Source: an uncultured Lewinella sp. | Lineage (GTDB): Bacteria > Bacteroidota > Bacteroidia > Chitinophagales > Saprospiraceae | NCBI GenBank assembly: GCA_938021455.1 | Contig: CALIGP010000082.1 | Span: forward strand, 1-5,026 | Direction of reading: 5' to 3' | Length of the DNA: 5,026 bases | In this document: piece by piece, positions 1 through 5,026 of the stretch | Position numbering within the stretch: position 1 is the stretch's first letter | Layout of the letters: the number at the start of each line of letters is the position of its first letter | Made by a program: the position numbers and the translations under genes | Notes under the pieces: model-generated | What the model saw: the letters and a program-made list of their open reading frames with translations, nothing else | What the model was told of the DNA's origin: nothing | Databases searched by the model: none

Positions 1-765
1 AAAAATATTACCCGTAATCTGAGTAGGCTCACTAACAGTAGTAGCAGCAGTTGCTGTACATCCGCGCGCATCTGTAAGTGTCACCCGATAAACACCAGGT
101 GAAAGGCCAGAGATCGTTTGACCACTACCTCCGTTTGACCATGCATAGCTATAGGGTGCTGTGCCTCCCGCCGGGTTGGCAGTAATCGCCCCATCGTCAT
201 CACCAAAACATTGAGCGTCAACGCCAACCACCGTTACGGATGGAGGGTTTTCTTCAATTGTAGTACAAGCCACATAACCACATAGATTTGCATCTACTAC
301 CGTTACACAGTAATCTCCGGCAGGAACCGAAACCCCGCGGGTATCAGCACCCGTAGACCAGTTGTATCGGTAAGGAGTAACACCTCCCTGCGGTTCTGCA
401 GCAATAGTAAAAGGCCCCTCACATTCGGTGGGGTCCGTAATCGTAGCCGTTACTCGGCTAGGCTCCGTAAGGGTTACGGAAGCTGTTCCAGTAGCATTAT
501 TTGCGTCAGTTACGGTCACTCCATAAGTCCCTGCATTGAGGTTGGTGATCGCGGCGGTAGAACCTCCATTGCTCCAGGCATAAGAGAAAGGCGCAGTACC
601 GTTCGAAACGGTTGCTGTCGCGGTTCCCGAAGAAAGCCCAAAACACAGAATATCCTCTCCGTCTACACTTACGTTTAATTGAGCAAAAAGAGTGGAGGTT
701 AAGAATAGAAAAAGAACCGTCAGGCCTCCATGGAGAGGTCTGGAAAAGAGTAGAAGTTTCGGCAT
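1..765 (-). CDS. SprB-repeat secreted surface protein (N-terminal part, runs off the window)
   Basis: The frame is open for 255 codons from ATG at 763-765 to the left window edge, so the C-terminus is missing. Residues 1-28 form a signal peptide with a hydrophobic core around residues 15-27 and probable cleavage after LFA, before Gln29. Three tandem modules of 72-74 residues follow (about 30-103, 104-175 and 176-248), and a fourth begins at 249. Each has the SprB-repeat (PF13573) pattern: a Cys near the front, a GGxxPYxYxW core (W64, W136, W209), an (N/S)xxAGxYxVTVxDAN stretch and a closing EP turn. Such proteins are exported through the type IX secretion system in Bacteroidota and include gliding adhesins such as SprB. 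A C-terminal sorting domain would be expected beyond this window. The start is chosen because the signal peptide begins right at it; there is no clear Shine-Dalgarno sequence. Family assignment is strong; an adhesin role is inference. Confidence 0.88.
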   Translation of the reverse strand, partial: MPKLLLFSRPLHGGLTVLFLFLTSTLFAQLNVSVDGEDILCFGLSSGTATATVSNGTAPFSYAWSNGGSTAAITNLNAGTYGVTVTDANNATGTASVTLTEPSRVTATITDPTECEGPFTIAAEPQGGVTPYRYNWSTGADTRGVSVPAGDYCVTVVDANLCGYVACTTIEENPPSVTVVGVDAQCFGDDDGAITANPAGGTAPYSYAWSNGGSGQTISGLSPGVYRVTLTDARGCTATAATTVSEPTQITGNIF

Positions 766-801
766 AATGGAATTATGATTGATAAGCTGATGGGATGTAA
801 A

Positions 802-821
802 AGCCTCCTGGGAAAGAGGCT
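802..821 (-). other. Leader hairpin upstream of the SprB-repeat gene
   Basis: A perfect 6-bp inverted repeat (802-807 with 816-821, AGCCTC/GAGGCT) encloses an 8-base loop. On the minus strand the stem is followed by TTTTA, so it looks like a small intrinsic terminator sitting in the leader, about 36 bases before the start codon. It could be an attenuator or simply a leader stem. No known riboswitch class is recognisable around it. Confidence 0.4.
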
Positions 822-858
822 GTCTTAAATTCGGCTCGGCCATCATCAAGGATGTGGC

Positions 859-892
859 CAAAAATTAAAAGATGACCGCTAACCGGATCAAA
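859..892 (-). promoter_or_regulatory. Candidate Bacteroidota-type promoter for the SprB-repeat gene
   Basis: Read on the minus strand, TTTG (892-889) is followed after 21 bases by TAATTTTTG (867-859). This resembles the Bacteroidota -33 TTTG and -7 TAnnTTTG elements, with one extra base in the -7 box. Transcription would begin near 850, giving a leader of roughly 85 bases before the ATG at 765. Found by eye only; AT-rich DNA yields such matches by chance. Confidence 0.4.
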
Positions 893-962
893 CCTACCGG
901 TCTTACGGAAATCATGTTTCTTCAGTAAATACTCCCTAAGCTCTTAAATCGTATTGTTCTAT

Positions 963-1000
963 GGTATCTAACCAAAGCACAAGGTAACGATTCAGATACC
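963..1000. repeat. Inverted repeat GGTATCT...AGATACC
   Basis: A perfect 7-bp inverted repeat (963-969 with 994-1000) flanks 24 bases, with an inner ACC/GGT pair possible. It lies about 70 bases upstream of the promoter candidate of the SprB-repeat gene. It might be an operator or an RNA structure. There is no T-tract on either side, so it is not a terminator. Confidence 0.3.
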
Positions 1001-1040
1001 GTTTACACAAATCCGAAAATTCACCCTGTGTTCACTAGGA

Positions 1041-1092
1041 CGTTAAAAAAGAAATGGGTCACACCAAGCGGTTAGCTCGGTATGACCCATTT
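1041..1092 (-). terminator. Strong intrinsic terminator (minus strand), third of a tandem series
   Basis: The arms 1052-1065 and 1079-1092 pair over 14 positions with a single C/A mismatch (1062/1082). The 13-base loop can form a further AGC/GCT stem (1067-1069 with 1075-1077). Read on the minus strand the stem is followed by TTTC and then six T (1050-1045), the layout of a rho-independent terminator. The plus-strand side has no T-tract, so polarity is clear. It separates the peroxidase operon from the SprB-repeat gene. Confidence 0.75.
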
Positions 1093-1121
1093 GACAAATC
1101 GTAATCTCATGAAAATATTGC

Positions 1122-1142
1122 AAAAAAGTGGGCCGAAGCCCC
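1122..1142 (-). terminator. Compact UUCG-tetraloop intrinsic terminator (minus strand), second of the series
   Basis: On the minus strand GGGC-TTCG-GCCC (1141-1130) is followed by AC and then six T (1127-1122). C(UUCG)G is an exceptionally stable tetraloop and the adjacent T-run is canonical. The stem is only 4 bp, but a GC-only stem with UUCG is typical of efficient short terminators. Confidence 0.7.
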
Positions 1143-1175
1143 GTAATCTTTGATTGATGGTCAAAACGAGGGGAG

Positions 1176-1227
1176 AAAACTATGGGTAGTAAGTCAGCCA
1201 TTCTTAAATCCTGGCTGACTTACTACC
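1176..1227 (-). terminator. Long perfect hairpin, probable terminator (minus strand), first of the series
   Basis: The arms 1185-1200 and 1212-1227 are a perfect 16-bp inverted repeat with an 11-base loop. On the minus strand the stem is followed by CATAG and then TTTTC, a weak and slightly displaced T-tract. It is the first of the three minus-strand hairpins met by transcripts from the peroxidase operon, about 315 bases past its last stop codon. Its length would also suit an RNA 3'-end stabiliser. Confidence 0.5.
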
Positions 1228-1540
1228 TAAGGTAAAATCTCTGTGTGTATTTCCAAAGTATCGATGCGTTCATCGATCTCTGCTTTCGTTTGACAATACA
1301 ATTATCGGGCATCACTAGGCCCAGAGAAAAGACACATTAATCAATTTGTGATAAAAAAAAAGTAAATTATAATTACAAATTATTGATTATCAGTAATTTA
1401 TTTCAAAAAAAGTGAACTAAAAAGTATACATCCACAACAATTCTTCACCTCAATTCTTGATTTTTTTTGCACTTTTTCTTTTCCGAACCTTGGTTTTGGC
1501 ACTTTTTGTGAAAATTTTAATCTCCCCTTCCCATACTTTT
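1228..1540. other. AT-rich non-coding stretch downstream of the peroxidase operon
   Basis: I see no credible gene here. The segment at about 1340-1540 is strongly AT-rich, with poly-A and poly-T runs, and a partly palindromic TGATTATCA near 1384. A perfect 7-bp hairpin with a 4-base loop (ATCGATG-CGTT-CATCGAT, 1260-1277) lies just beyond the 16-bp hairpin. The 9-mer GCACTTTTT occurs twice exactly 30 bases apart (1469-1477 and 1499-1507). This may be the 3' untranslated region of the operon, or hold the promoter of a small minus-strand RNA ending at one of the terminators; neither is shown. Confidence 0.5.
1260..1277. repeat. Short perfect hairpin ATCGATG/CATCGAT
   Basis: Seven base pairs close a CGTT loop (1260-1266 with 1271-1277). 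There is no adjacent T-tract on either strand, so a structural or protein-binding role is as likely as any; function unknown. Confidence 0.35.
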
Positions 1541-2671
1541 TTACTCAAAAGGAGAAGAAAATTGGGAATTTTCCGTCAAGCTCTCATCCGTAAGGCTTCT
1601 CAGAAAGGCTAACAACGCCTGTTTCTCCCGATCATTCAGGCTAAAGCCCGTAATATTTGGGTCTTCGTTCTCTACTCCATGCCCTCCCGCTGCATAATGG
1701 TCGAGTACTTCCTCCAGCGTAGCAAACCGTCCGTCATGCATGTAAGGAGCCGTTAGGGCAATGTTTCTCAACGTAGGCGTACGGAATTTGCCGTTGTCAA
1801 AACGGCTTCCACTTACTTCGCCAAAGCCCTTATCAGAGAAGTCATCCAAACTACTCACCGCATCGAGCCCGTTATTCTTGAAACGGTTATCGCCAAAAGA
1901 GGGCTTATTGTGGCAGTGCCCACAGCCAGGGTGTAGCGTACCGATCGGCACATCCTCTACAAAAAAGAGACTATCAGCTCCTAGCTGTTCTTCTTCCGTG
2001 AAAAACGCTGAATTCTGGTACACCACCCGGTCAAAATGGCTATCCGCAGAAATGATGGTCATTTCAAATTGAGCAATGGCCTTCACCGCCAACTCCTGTG
2101 TGATGTCGGAGGTCCGGCTAATGCCAAAGGCCGCGCGAAAGCGCTCCGGGTAATCGTCACTCCGTCGCAGCCTGATCAAAACGTCATCCCAGTCCTCATC
2201 CATCTCAAGCATGTTCTCTACGGGATGGACGGCCTGTTCCCATAGTTCATCAAAGGCACCATCCCAATTAAAGCCATTGGGGTTGAAAGCCAGATTGACG
2301 ATAGACATTGCACTCCGAGTCCCTTGTCTGCCGTCGATCCCTACAGCCAGCGCTCTACCGTCGGTAAAGGCTTTATCCTGCTGATGACAATCAGCACAGG
2401 CGAAAGCACTATCCCGGCCCATGATTTTATCGTAAAACAAGCGGCGACCCAAATCAATCCCCTCTACGGTAAGCGGGTTCGTCTCGTCAACAACGGGACT
2501 GGGAAGATAATCTGGCACCTCAAGGCTATAAGCCGTTGCTGAAGCAGGGCCAGTAATCGGTCGATCTTCGAATTCTTCCGGGCAACCATCACAGTGGGGA
2601 GGTGGGTCCGGCTCACAACTTGCGGAGAGAAAGAGGATAGCCAAAGCCAAAATGATCAAGACACGTTGCAT
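1541..2671 (-). CDS. Diheme cytochrome c peroxidase / MauG-family lipoprotein (second of a tandem pair)
   Basis: The 376-residue protein begins with a lipoprotein signal (lipobox LSASC, lipidated Cys19) and belongs to the diheme cytochrome c peroxidase family (CCP_MauG, PF03150). Heme 1 is attached at C92-C95-H96 (CADCH) and heme 2 at C250-C253-H254 (CGHCH). W136, Q146 and E156 keep the spacing of the bacterial peroxidase inter-heme Trp and active-site Gln and Glu. The late motif RTPTLRN-ALTAPYMHDGR (297-315) is typical. The isoleucine at 112 lies 16 residues after H96, where classical bacterial peroxidases have the distal His71, so heme 1 may be an open, MauG/MbnH-like site. An extra C27-x-x-C30 without His sits just after the lipid anchor. 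The start lies 8 bases after the stop of the upstream paralogue, so the two are co-transcribed and probably translationally coupled. Likely role: peroxide-dependent oxidation of a protein or small substrate at the cell envelope. Stop codon is TAA. Confidence 0.92.
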   Translation of the reverse strand: MQRVLIILALAILFLSASCEPDPPPHCDGCPEEFEDRPITGPASATAYSLEVPDYLPSPVVDETNPLTVEGIDLGRRLFYDKIMGRDSAFACADCHQQDKAFTDGRALAVGIDGRQGTRSAMSIVNLAFNPNGFNWDGAFDELWEQAVHPVENMLEMDEDWDDVLIRLRRSDDYPERFRAAFGISRTSDITQELAVKAIAQFEMTIISADSHFDRVVYQNSAFFTEEEQLGADSLFFVEDVPIGTLHPGCGHCHNKPSFGDNRFKNNGLDAVSSLDDFSDKGFGEVSGSRFDNGKFRTPTLRNIALTAPYMHDGRFATLEEVLDHYAAGGHGVENEDPNITGFSLNDREKQALLAFLRSLTDESLTENSQFSSPFE

Positions 2672-2679
2672 AGGATCGC

Positions 2680-3741
2680 TTATTCCCCCCGAGGACGACG
2701 CGGGCGGTAGTTCTCATTATTAACGAACGAAGTATCCGTAAGGGTTTGTAAGAAAGCCAACAATCCGGCTTTTTGTCTTTTATCTAAACCAAGCGGAAAC
2801 ACATTAGCACTCCGGTTTTCGGCGTACTGCCCGCCTGAGTTATAATGGTCAATTACCTCCGCCAGGTTTTTCATCCGGCCATCGTGCATATAGGGAGCCG
2901 TAAGGGATATGTTTCGGAGGGTCGGTGTCCGGAACATCCCCCGGTCAAAGGGATTCTTCGTGATGGCTCCCCGGCCTGCATCTTCAAAATCGGCCAGGTC
3001 GCGAGCCAGGTCGAGGCCATTATTAAAAAATCGCTGATTCGTGAAGTGGGGCGGCGTATGGCAATGCGCGCACTCTCCGGTAGGAAGATTGGCAAATTCT
3101 CCTGACGGGTCATCCGCTAAGTCAAAAAAGATGGCGTGTCCCAGGGCTTCGAGCTCATCGTATGTCTCTACCCCTTGCTCCACGCGGTCATATTTACTGT
3201 CTCCAGAGATGAGCGACCGCTGAAATTGGGCCAGTGCTTTACCAACGTGATCCGGTGTGAGTTCTTTTTTCGCCGTAAGGCCAAAAGCTTTCTGCAGGCG
3301 AGGCCAGTAGTCTGCATGACCGCGCAGCTTACTAATCACCAACGGCCAGCTCCCGCCCATTTCATTGGCCTCTGCGATGGGGTGTAGTGCCTGTGCTTCC
3401 AAATTGTCAGCCCGGCCATCCCAGAATAAGGTTTCGTAGAGGTAGCCGACGTTAGTAAGGCCCGGCGCGTTGCGACGGCCCACCCGACCATAGATACCGA
3501 TGCTCTTTTCCAGTCCGTCAGTAAAAGCCCGTTCCGGTTGGTGGCAGGTACCGCAACTGATCGTTGAATCTACTGAAAGAATGGGATCAAAGAACAGATC
3601 ACGGCCCAGAGCCAGTCCGGCCCTGGTGGTAGGGTTATCCGGCGGATAAATGATGGCGGCGAAGGACTCCGGTTCGGGGATAACGAGAGGTTGTTCGGCG
3701 GGCTGGCAGGCGGTGAGGAGGAGGAGGGAGGTGAGCACCAT
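2680..3741 (-). CDS. Diheme cytochrome c peroxidase / MauG-family lipoprotein (first of the tandem pair)
   Basis: From the ATG at 3739-3741 the product is 353 residues and begins at once with a short lipoprotein signal (MVLTSLLLLTAC, Cys12). The frame is also open upstream to an ATG at 3946-3948, which would add 69 residues encoded mainly by a hairpin repeat; I prefer the inner start because the signal peptide would otherwise be buried. In the short form heme 1 is at C63-C66-H67 (CGTCH) and heme 2 at C224-C227-H228 (CAHCH). W107, Q117 and E127 keep the bacterial peroxidase spacing, and FRTPTLRN-SLTAPYMHDGR (270-289) closes the catalytic region. As in the neighbour, the distal His position is Ile (SIGIYG). 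It is a clear paralogue of the downstream gene and follows the MbnP-like gene, as a modifying partner would. The signal has no Lys or Arg in its n-region, which is odd and may mean that the repeat displaced the original N-terminus. AAAAGGG lies one base before the ATG, too near for a normal ribosome site. Confidence 0.88.
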   Translation of the reverse strand: MVLTSLLLLTACQPAEQPLVIPEPESFAAIIYPPDNPTTRAGLALGRDLFFDPILSVDSTISCGTCHQPERAFTDGLEKSIGIYGRVGRRNAPGLTNVGYLYETLFWDGRADNLEAQALHPIAEANEMGGSWPLVISKLRGHADYWPRLQKAFGLTAKKELTPDHVGKALAQFQRSLISGDSKYDRVEQGVETYDELEALGHAIFFDLADDPSGEFANLPTGECAHCHTPPHFTNQRFFNNGLDLARDLADFEDAGRGAITKNPFDRGMFRTPTLRNISLTAPYMHDGRMKNLAEVIDHYNSGGQYAENRSANVFPLGLDKRQKAGLLAFLQTLTDTSFVNNENYRPRRPRGE

Positions 3742-3948
3742 ACCCTTTTCAACCTCTCCCCAACCCCTCTCCGATACGTTTCGCCAAAGGCTCAACGGAG
3801 AGGGGCTTTTAAAAACGCTTCGCGTTTTGGAACTGGCAATTTTACCGCTGGCTCCAAGCCTAAAAAAACAGCCTAGGGCTAACAGCAAGGACATTCCGGT
3901 TCCAGAAGCAACTTCATTAGAGGAGGAAAGTAAACCGGCCAACCGCAT
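3742..3948. repeat. Hairpin-rich dispersed repeat, copy 1, between the MbnP-like gene and the first peroxidase
   Basis: The core (about 3750-3831) has two hairpins. One pairs CCCCTCTCCG (3764-3773) with CGGAGAGGGG (3796-3805) around 22 bases. Six bases later AAAACGC (3812-3818) pairs with GCGTTTT (3822-3828) around TTC, followed by GGA. The same order, the same 6-base spacing and the same GCGTTTTGGA end occur at 4945-5026, so this is a repeated element. The rest, to about 3935, reads open on both strands in low-complexity frames and may belong to a longer version of the element, but only the core has a second copy here. It adds about 200 bases to an operon whose other junction is 8 bases. It may be a non-autonomous mobile or REP-like element; no transposase is present. 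Confidence 0.65.
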
Positions 3949-3951
3949 AAC

Positions 3952-4710
3952 TTAGCGAACTTCCAGTTCGAACTGATCCGCTAGTCGGCTCCAGATATCG
4001 CTGCCTATGGCTTGGTTTCCACCATGGACGCGTTGCTGATCAGGGTTAGAAATATCGAAGGTGTTGCTACCGTCAGAGAGCGCGGCTAACACATCCGAAA
4101 TGATGGTAAGCCTTGGGTCATTACTGCCGTCGAGGCTAAAGTTCTGGTCAAACGAAATGGTCCTATACAGGGCATCGCTTCCCATATGGTACGACAGGGG
4201 CGTATCGAAAGTGCCGTCACCTTCCAGATCGGCATTCGCTTCAATCTTAGCGAAGACATAGCGGGTAGCTGCGTTCCAGAACTCATTTTCGTTGAGGGTG
4301 CCGTCAGCGGGGAAGTTGTTAGGGTCCTGCGCGTTCAGATCGGGCTTGACGCCAAGACCAAAGCGAATGCCCTGGTAATCTCAAGTGGGCACCGTATACG
4401 TTTTAGTGGCTACGGGGCCTTCGGTAGCAGACATCCAGCGGATCAGTTCGATGTCCGACAGGCGCACGGCGTCTCCACCATCAGCGGGGAGAAGTTCCAA
4501 ATCGGAGAGGTAATATTGGAAAAGAAGCACTTTCAGCTGCTCACCGGTTGGATAATCATAGGTAGCGCTTTGAATAGCGAGATCATCTTCCCCGAATTCC
4601 CCCCGAAAGGCGATACTTAGTTCCGCTTCGGTGCTTACCGGATCATCATCGTCTTCGCAGGCTACTATAAAAAGCAGTAATGGTAGGAGCAGGTAGAAAG
4701 CGTTTTTCAT
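3952..4710 (-). pseudogene. MbnP-family (copper-binding) lipoprotein interrupted by one in-frame TGA
   Basis: From ATG 4708-4710 the frame runs 252 codons to TAA at 3952-3954, broken only by TGA at 4381-4383 (codon 110). Residues 1-18 are a lipoprotein signal (LLLFIVAC, Cys18) followed by EDDDD, an acidic patch as in Bacteroidota surface-lipoprotein export signals. The body matches the MbnP family (PF20243): LSIAFRGEF, QYYLSDLEL, YTVPT-stop-DYQGIRFGLGV, an acidic ADGTLNENEFW segment, YVFAKIEA, GDGTFDTPLSYHMG (His175), and a C-terminal VHGGN...IWSRLADQF (His229). W92, W145 and W240 are candidate oxidation sites. In known systems MbnH, a MauG relative, converts an MbnP tryptophan to kynurenine and MbnP binds copper; two such enzymes follow here. 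The position before DY is usually Gly, and GGA to TGA is one change, so a recent nonsense mutation or a sequencing error is likeliest. The start at 4710 is favoured over an upstream ATG at 4797 because the signal peptide and the AATAAACCAACCA leader lie there. Confidence 0.78.
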
Positions 4711-4784
4711 TGGTTGGTTTATTGGGGGAGCAGCAGGCGCGGACACTTCGGCAGGCTCAGCGGGGCCGCAGGTGCAAGGGAAGG

Positions 4785-4814
4785 TTAAATTAGCCAAGGT
4801 GCCGGACGCTCAAA
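4785..4814 (-). promoter_or_regulatory. Weak promoter candidate for the MbnP-peroxidase operon
   Basis: On the minus strand TTTG (4814-4811) is followed after 18 bases by TAATTTAA (4792-4785), a partial match to the Bacteroidota TTTG and TAnnTTTG elements with spacing slightly short. It would give a leader of about 70 bases before the start at 4710. No better match was found in this stretch. Confidence 0.25.
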
Positions 4815-4817
4815 GGA

Positions 4818-4850
4818 ACATTTTATCCTTCGCTACACTACGAAAAATGT
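4818..4850. repeat. Inverted repeat ACATTTT/AAAATGT
   Basis: Perfect 7-bp arms (4818-4824 and 4844-4850) enclose 19 bases that can add a TCG/CGA pairing (4830-4832 with 4841-4843). It sits just upstream of the weak promoter candidate. It may be another small dispersed repeat or a regulator site; function unknown. Confidence 0.3.
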
Positions 4851-4876
4851 ACGCTTCGAGGTCCTGGACTTATGGC

Positions 4877-4886
4877 TGATTAATCA
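4877..4886. promoter_or_regulatory. Perfect palindrome TGATTAATCA, possible regulator site
   Basis: A fully self-complementary 10-mer lies about 170 bases upstream of the MbnP-like start. Short AT-rich palindromes of this kind suit a dimeric regulator but also arise by chance. I cannot name a regulator. Confidence 0.2.
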
Positions 4887-4944
4887 ACGCTTGTGACCGT
4901 ATTTTTGATCTACACCAATGAGGTGTTTGTTGTCTGTCTGACAT

Positions 4945-5026
4945 AACCCCCTCCCAACCGTGCGCTTCGCGTCTGCCGATGGCGGTCCTACAGGGGAGGG
5001 ATATTGAAAACGCTAAGCGTTTTGGA
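4945..5026. repeat. Hairpin-rich dispersed repeat, copy 2 (truncated by window end)
   Basis: CCCTCCC (4949-4955) pairs with GGGAGGG (4994-5000) across a 38-base loop that contains a further ACCG/CGGT pairing. Six bases later AAAACGC (5007-5013) pairs with GCGTTTT (5017-5023) around TAA, followed by GGA at the window edge. The order and spacing match copy 1 at 3750-3831, while the loops and the GC-rich arm differ in sequence, so structure is better conserved than sequence. The element may extend past the window. Confidence 0.6.

Larger units (their letters stand above)
4711..5026. other. Intergenic region upstream of the MbnP-peroxidase operon
   Basis: I see no convincing gene. Reading toward the MbnP-like gene it contains the partial repeat copy 2 (4945-5026), a 5-bp hairpin ACACC/GGTGT (4912-4926), a perfect palindrome TGATTAATCA (4877-4886), an inverted repeat ACATTTT/AAAATGT (4818-4850), a weak promoter candidate (4785-4814) and a GC-rich leader. 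The frame open from 4797 to 4711 is only an upstream extension of the MbnP-like gene and lacks coding character. Confidence 0.6.

Noticed and set aside
963..1000. tRNA or other structured RNA gene at the 7-bp inverted repeat
   Set aside because: The enclosed 24 bases are far too short for a tRNA and show no D, anticodon or T arms.
1761..2542. Several plus-strand open frames of 69-103 codons inside the second peroxidase gene
   Set aside because: They are antisense shadows of a well-supported diheme protein and none shows domain or signal features.
3764..3828. CRISPR-like repeat
   Set aside because: There are only two dispersed hairpin copies more than 1 kb apart, with no regular repeat-spacer array and no cas genes.
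3650..3955. Plus-strand open frame of 101 codons across the repeat
   Set aside because: It crosses the hairpin repeat and the antisense of the peroxidase N-terminus; the product is low-complexity and matches no family I know.
3952..4185. The 77-codon downstream part of the MbnP-like gene as a separate small gene
   Set aside because: It is in the same frame as the upstream part, the 65 intervening codons also match the MbnP family, and it has no signal peptide of its own.
4381..4383. UGA recoded as selenocysteine or reassigned to Gly or Trp
   Set aside because: I see no selenocysteine-insertion-type hairpin right after the TGA, the MbnP family is not known for selenocysteine, and the genome looks like Bacteroidota, which use the standard code. 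UGA-to-Gly belongs to unrelated candidate-phylum bacteria. A mutation is simpler.
4186..4620. Plus-strand open frame of 144 codons opposite the MbnP-like gene
   Set aside because: It lies antisense to clear MbnP-family coding sequence, has no recognisable domain or ribosome site, and arises from the codon use of the opposite strand.
4711..4797. Upstream ATG extension of the MbnP-like protein (29 residues)
   Set aside because: The added segment precedes and would bury a clear lipoprotein signal; the inner start at 4710 has a typical A-rich leader.

Overview
The window reads as Bacteroidota DNA, most like the Lewinella/Saprospiraceae type (inference). The evidence is a SprB-repeat gliding-adhesin-type protein, lipoprotein signals followed by acidic residues, starts without Shine-Dalgarno sequences but with A-rich leaders, and TTTG / TAnnTTTG-like promoter candidates. 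All convincing genes lie on the minus strand, so transcription runs from high to low coordinates.

Layout in transcription order. (1) 4711-5026 is the upstream intergenic region. It holds one copy of a dispersed hairpin repeat (4945-5026, running off the window), several small inverted repeats and a weak promoter candidate. (2) 4710-3952 encodes an MbnP-family lipoprotein whose frame is interrupted by one in-frame TGA at codon 110; the frame then continues intact to a TAA. (3) 3951-3742 holds a second copy of the hairpin repeat, wedged between the MbnP-like gene and the next gene. (4) 3741-2680 and (5) 2671-1541 are two tandem, paralogous diheme cytochrome c peroxidase/MauG-family lipoproteins separated by 8 bases. 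(6) 1540-1041 is an AT-rich non-coding stretch ending in three successive hairpins, all with terminator polarity on the minus strand. (7) 1040-766 is the leader of the next gene, with a promoter candidate and a leader hairpin. (8) 765-1 is the N-terminal 255 codons of a SprB-repeat secreted protein that continues beyond the window.

The central set is an MbnP-like protein with two MbnH/MauG-like diheme enzymes. In the known MbnP/MbnH pair the diheme enzyme oxidises a tryptophan of MbnP to kynurenine, and MbnP then binds copper. By analogy this is probably a cell-envelope protein-oxidation and copper-handling cassette, with both partners exported as lipoproteins. Two features make this copy unusual: the single nonsense codon in the predicted substrate protein, and the repeat at the N-terminus of the first peroxidase, which makes its start codon ambiguous. 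The SprB-repeat gene is separated by the terminators and is probably an independent unit.
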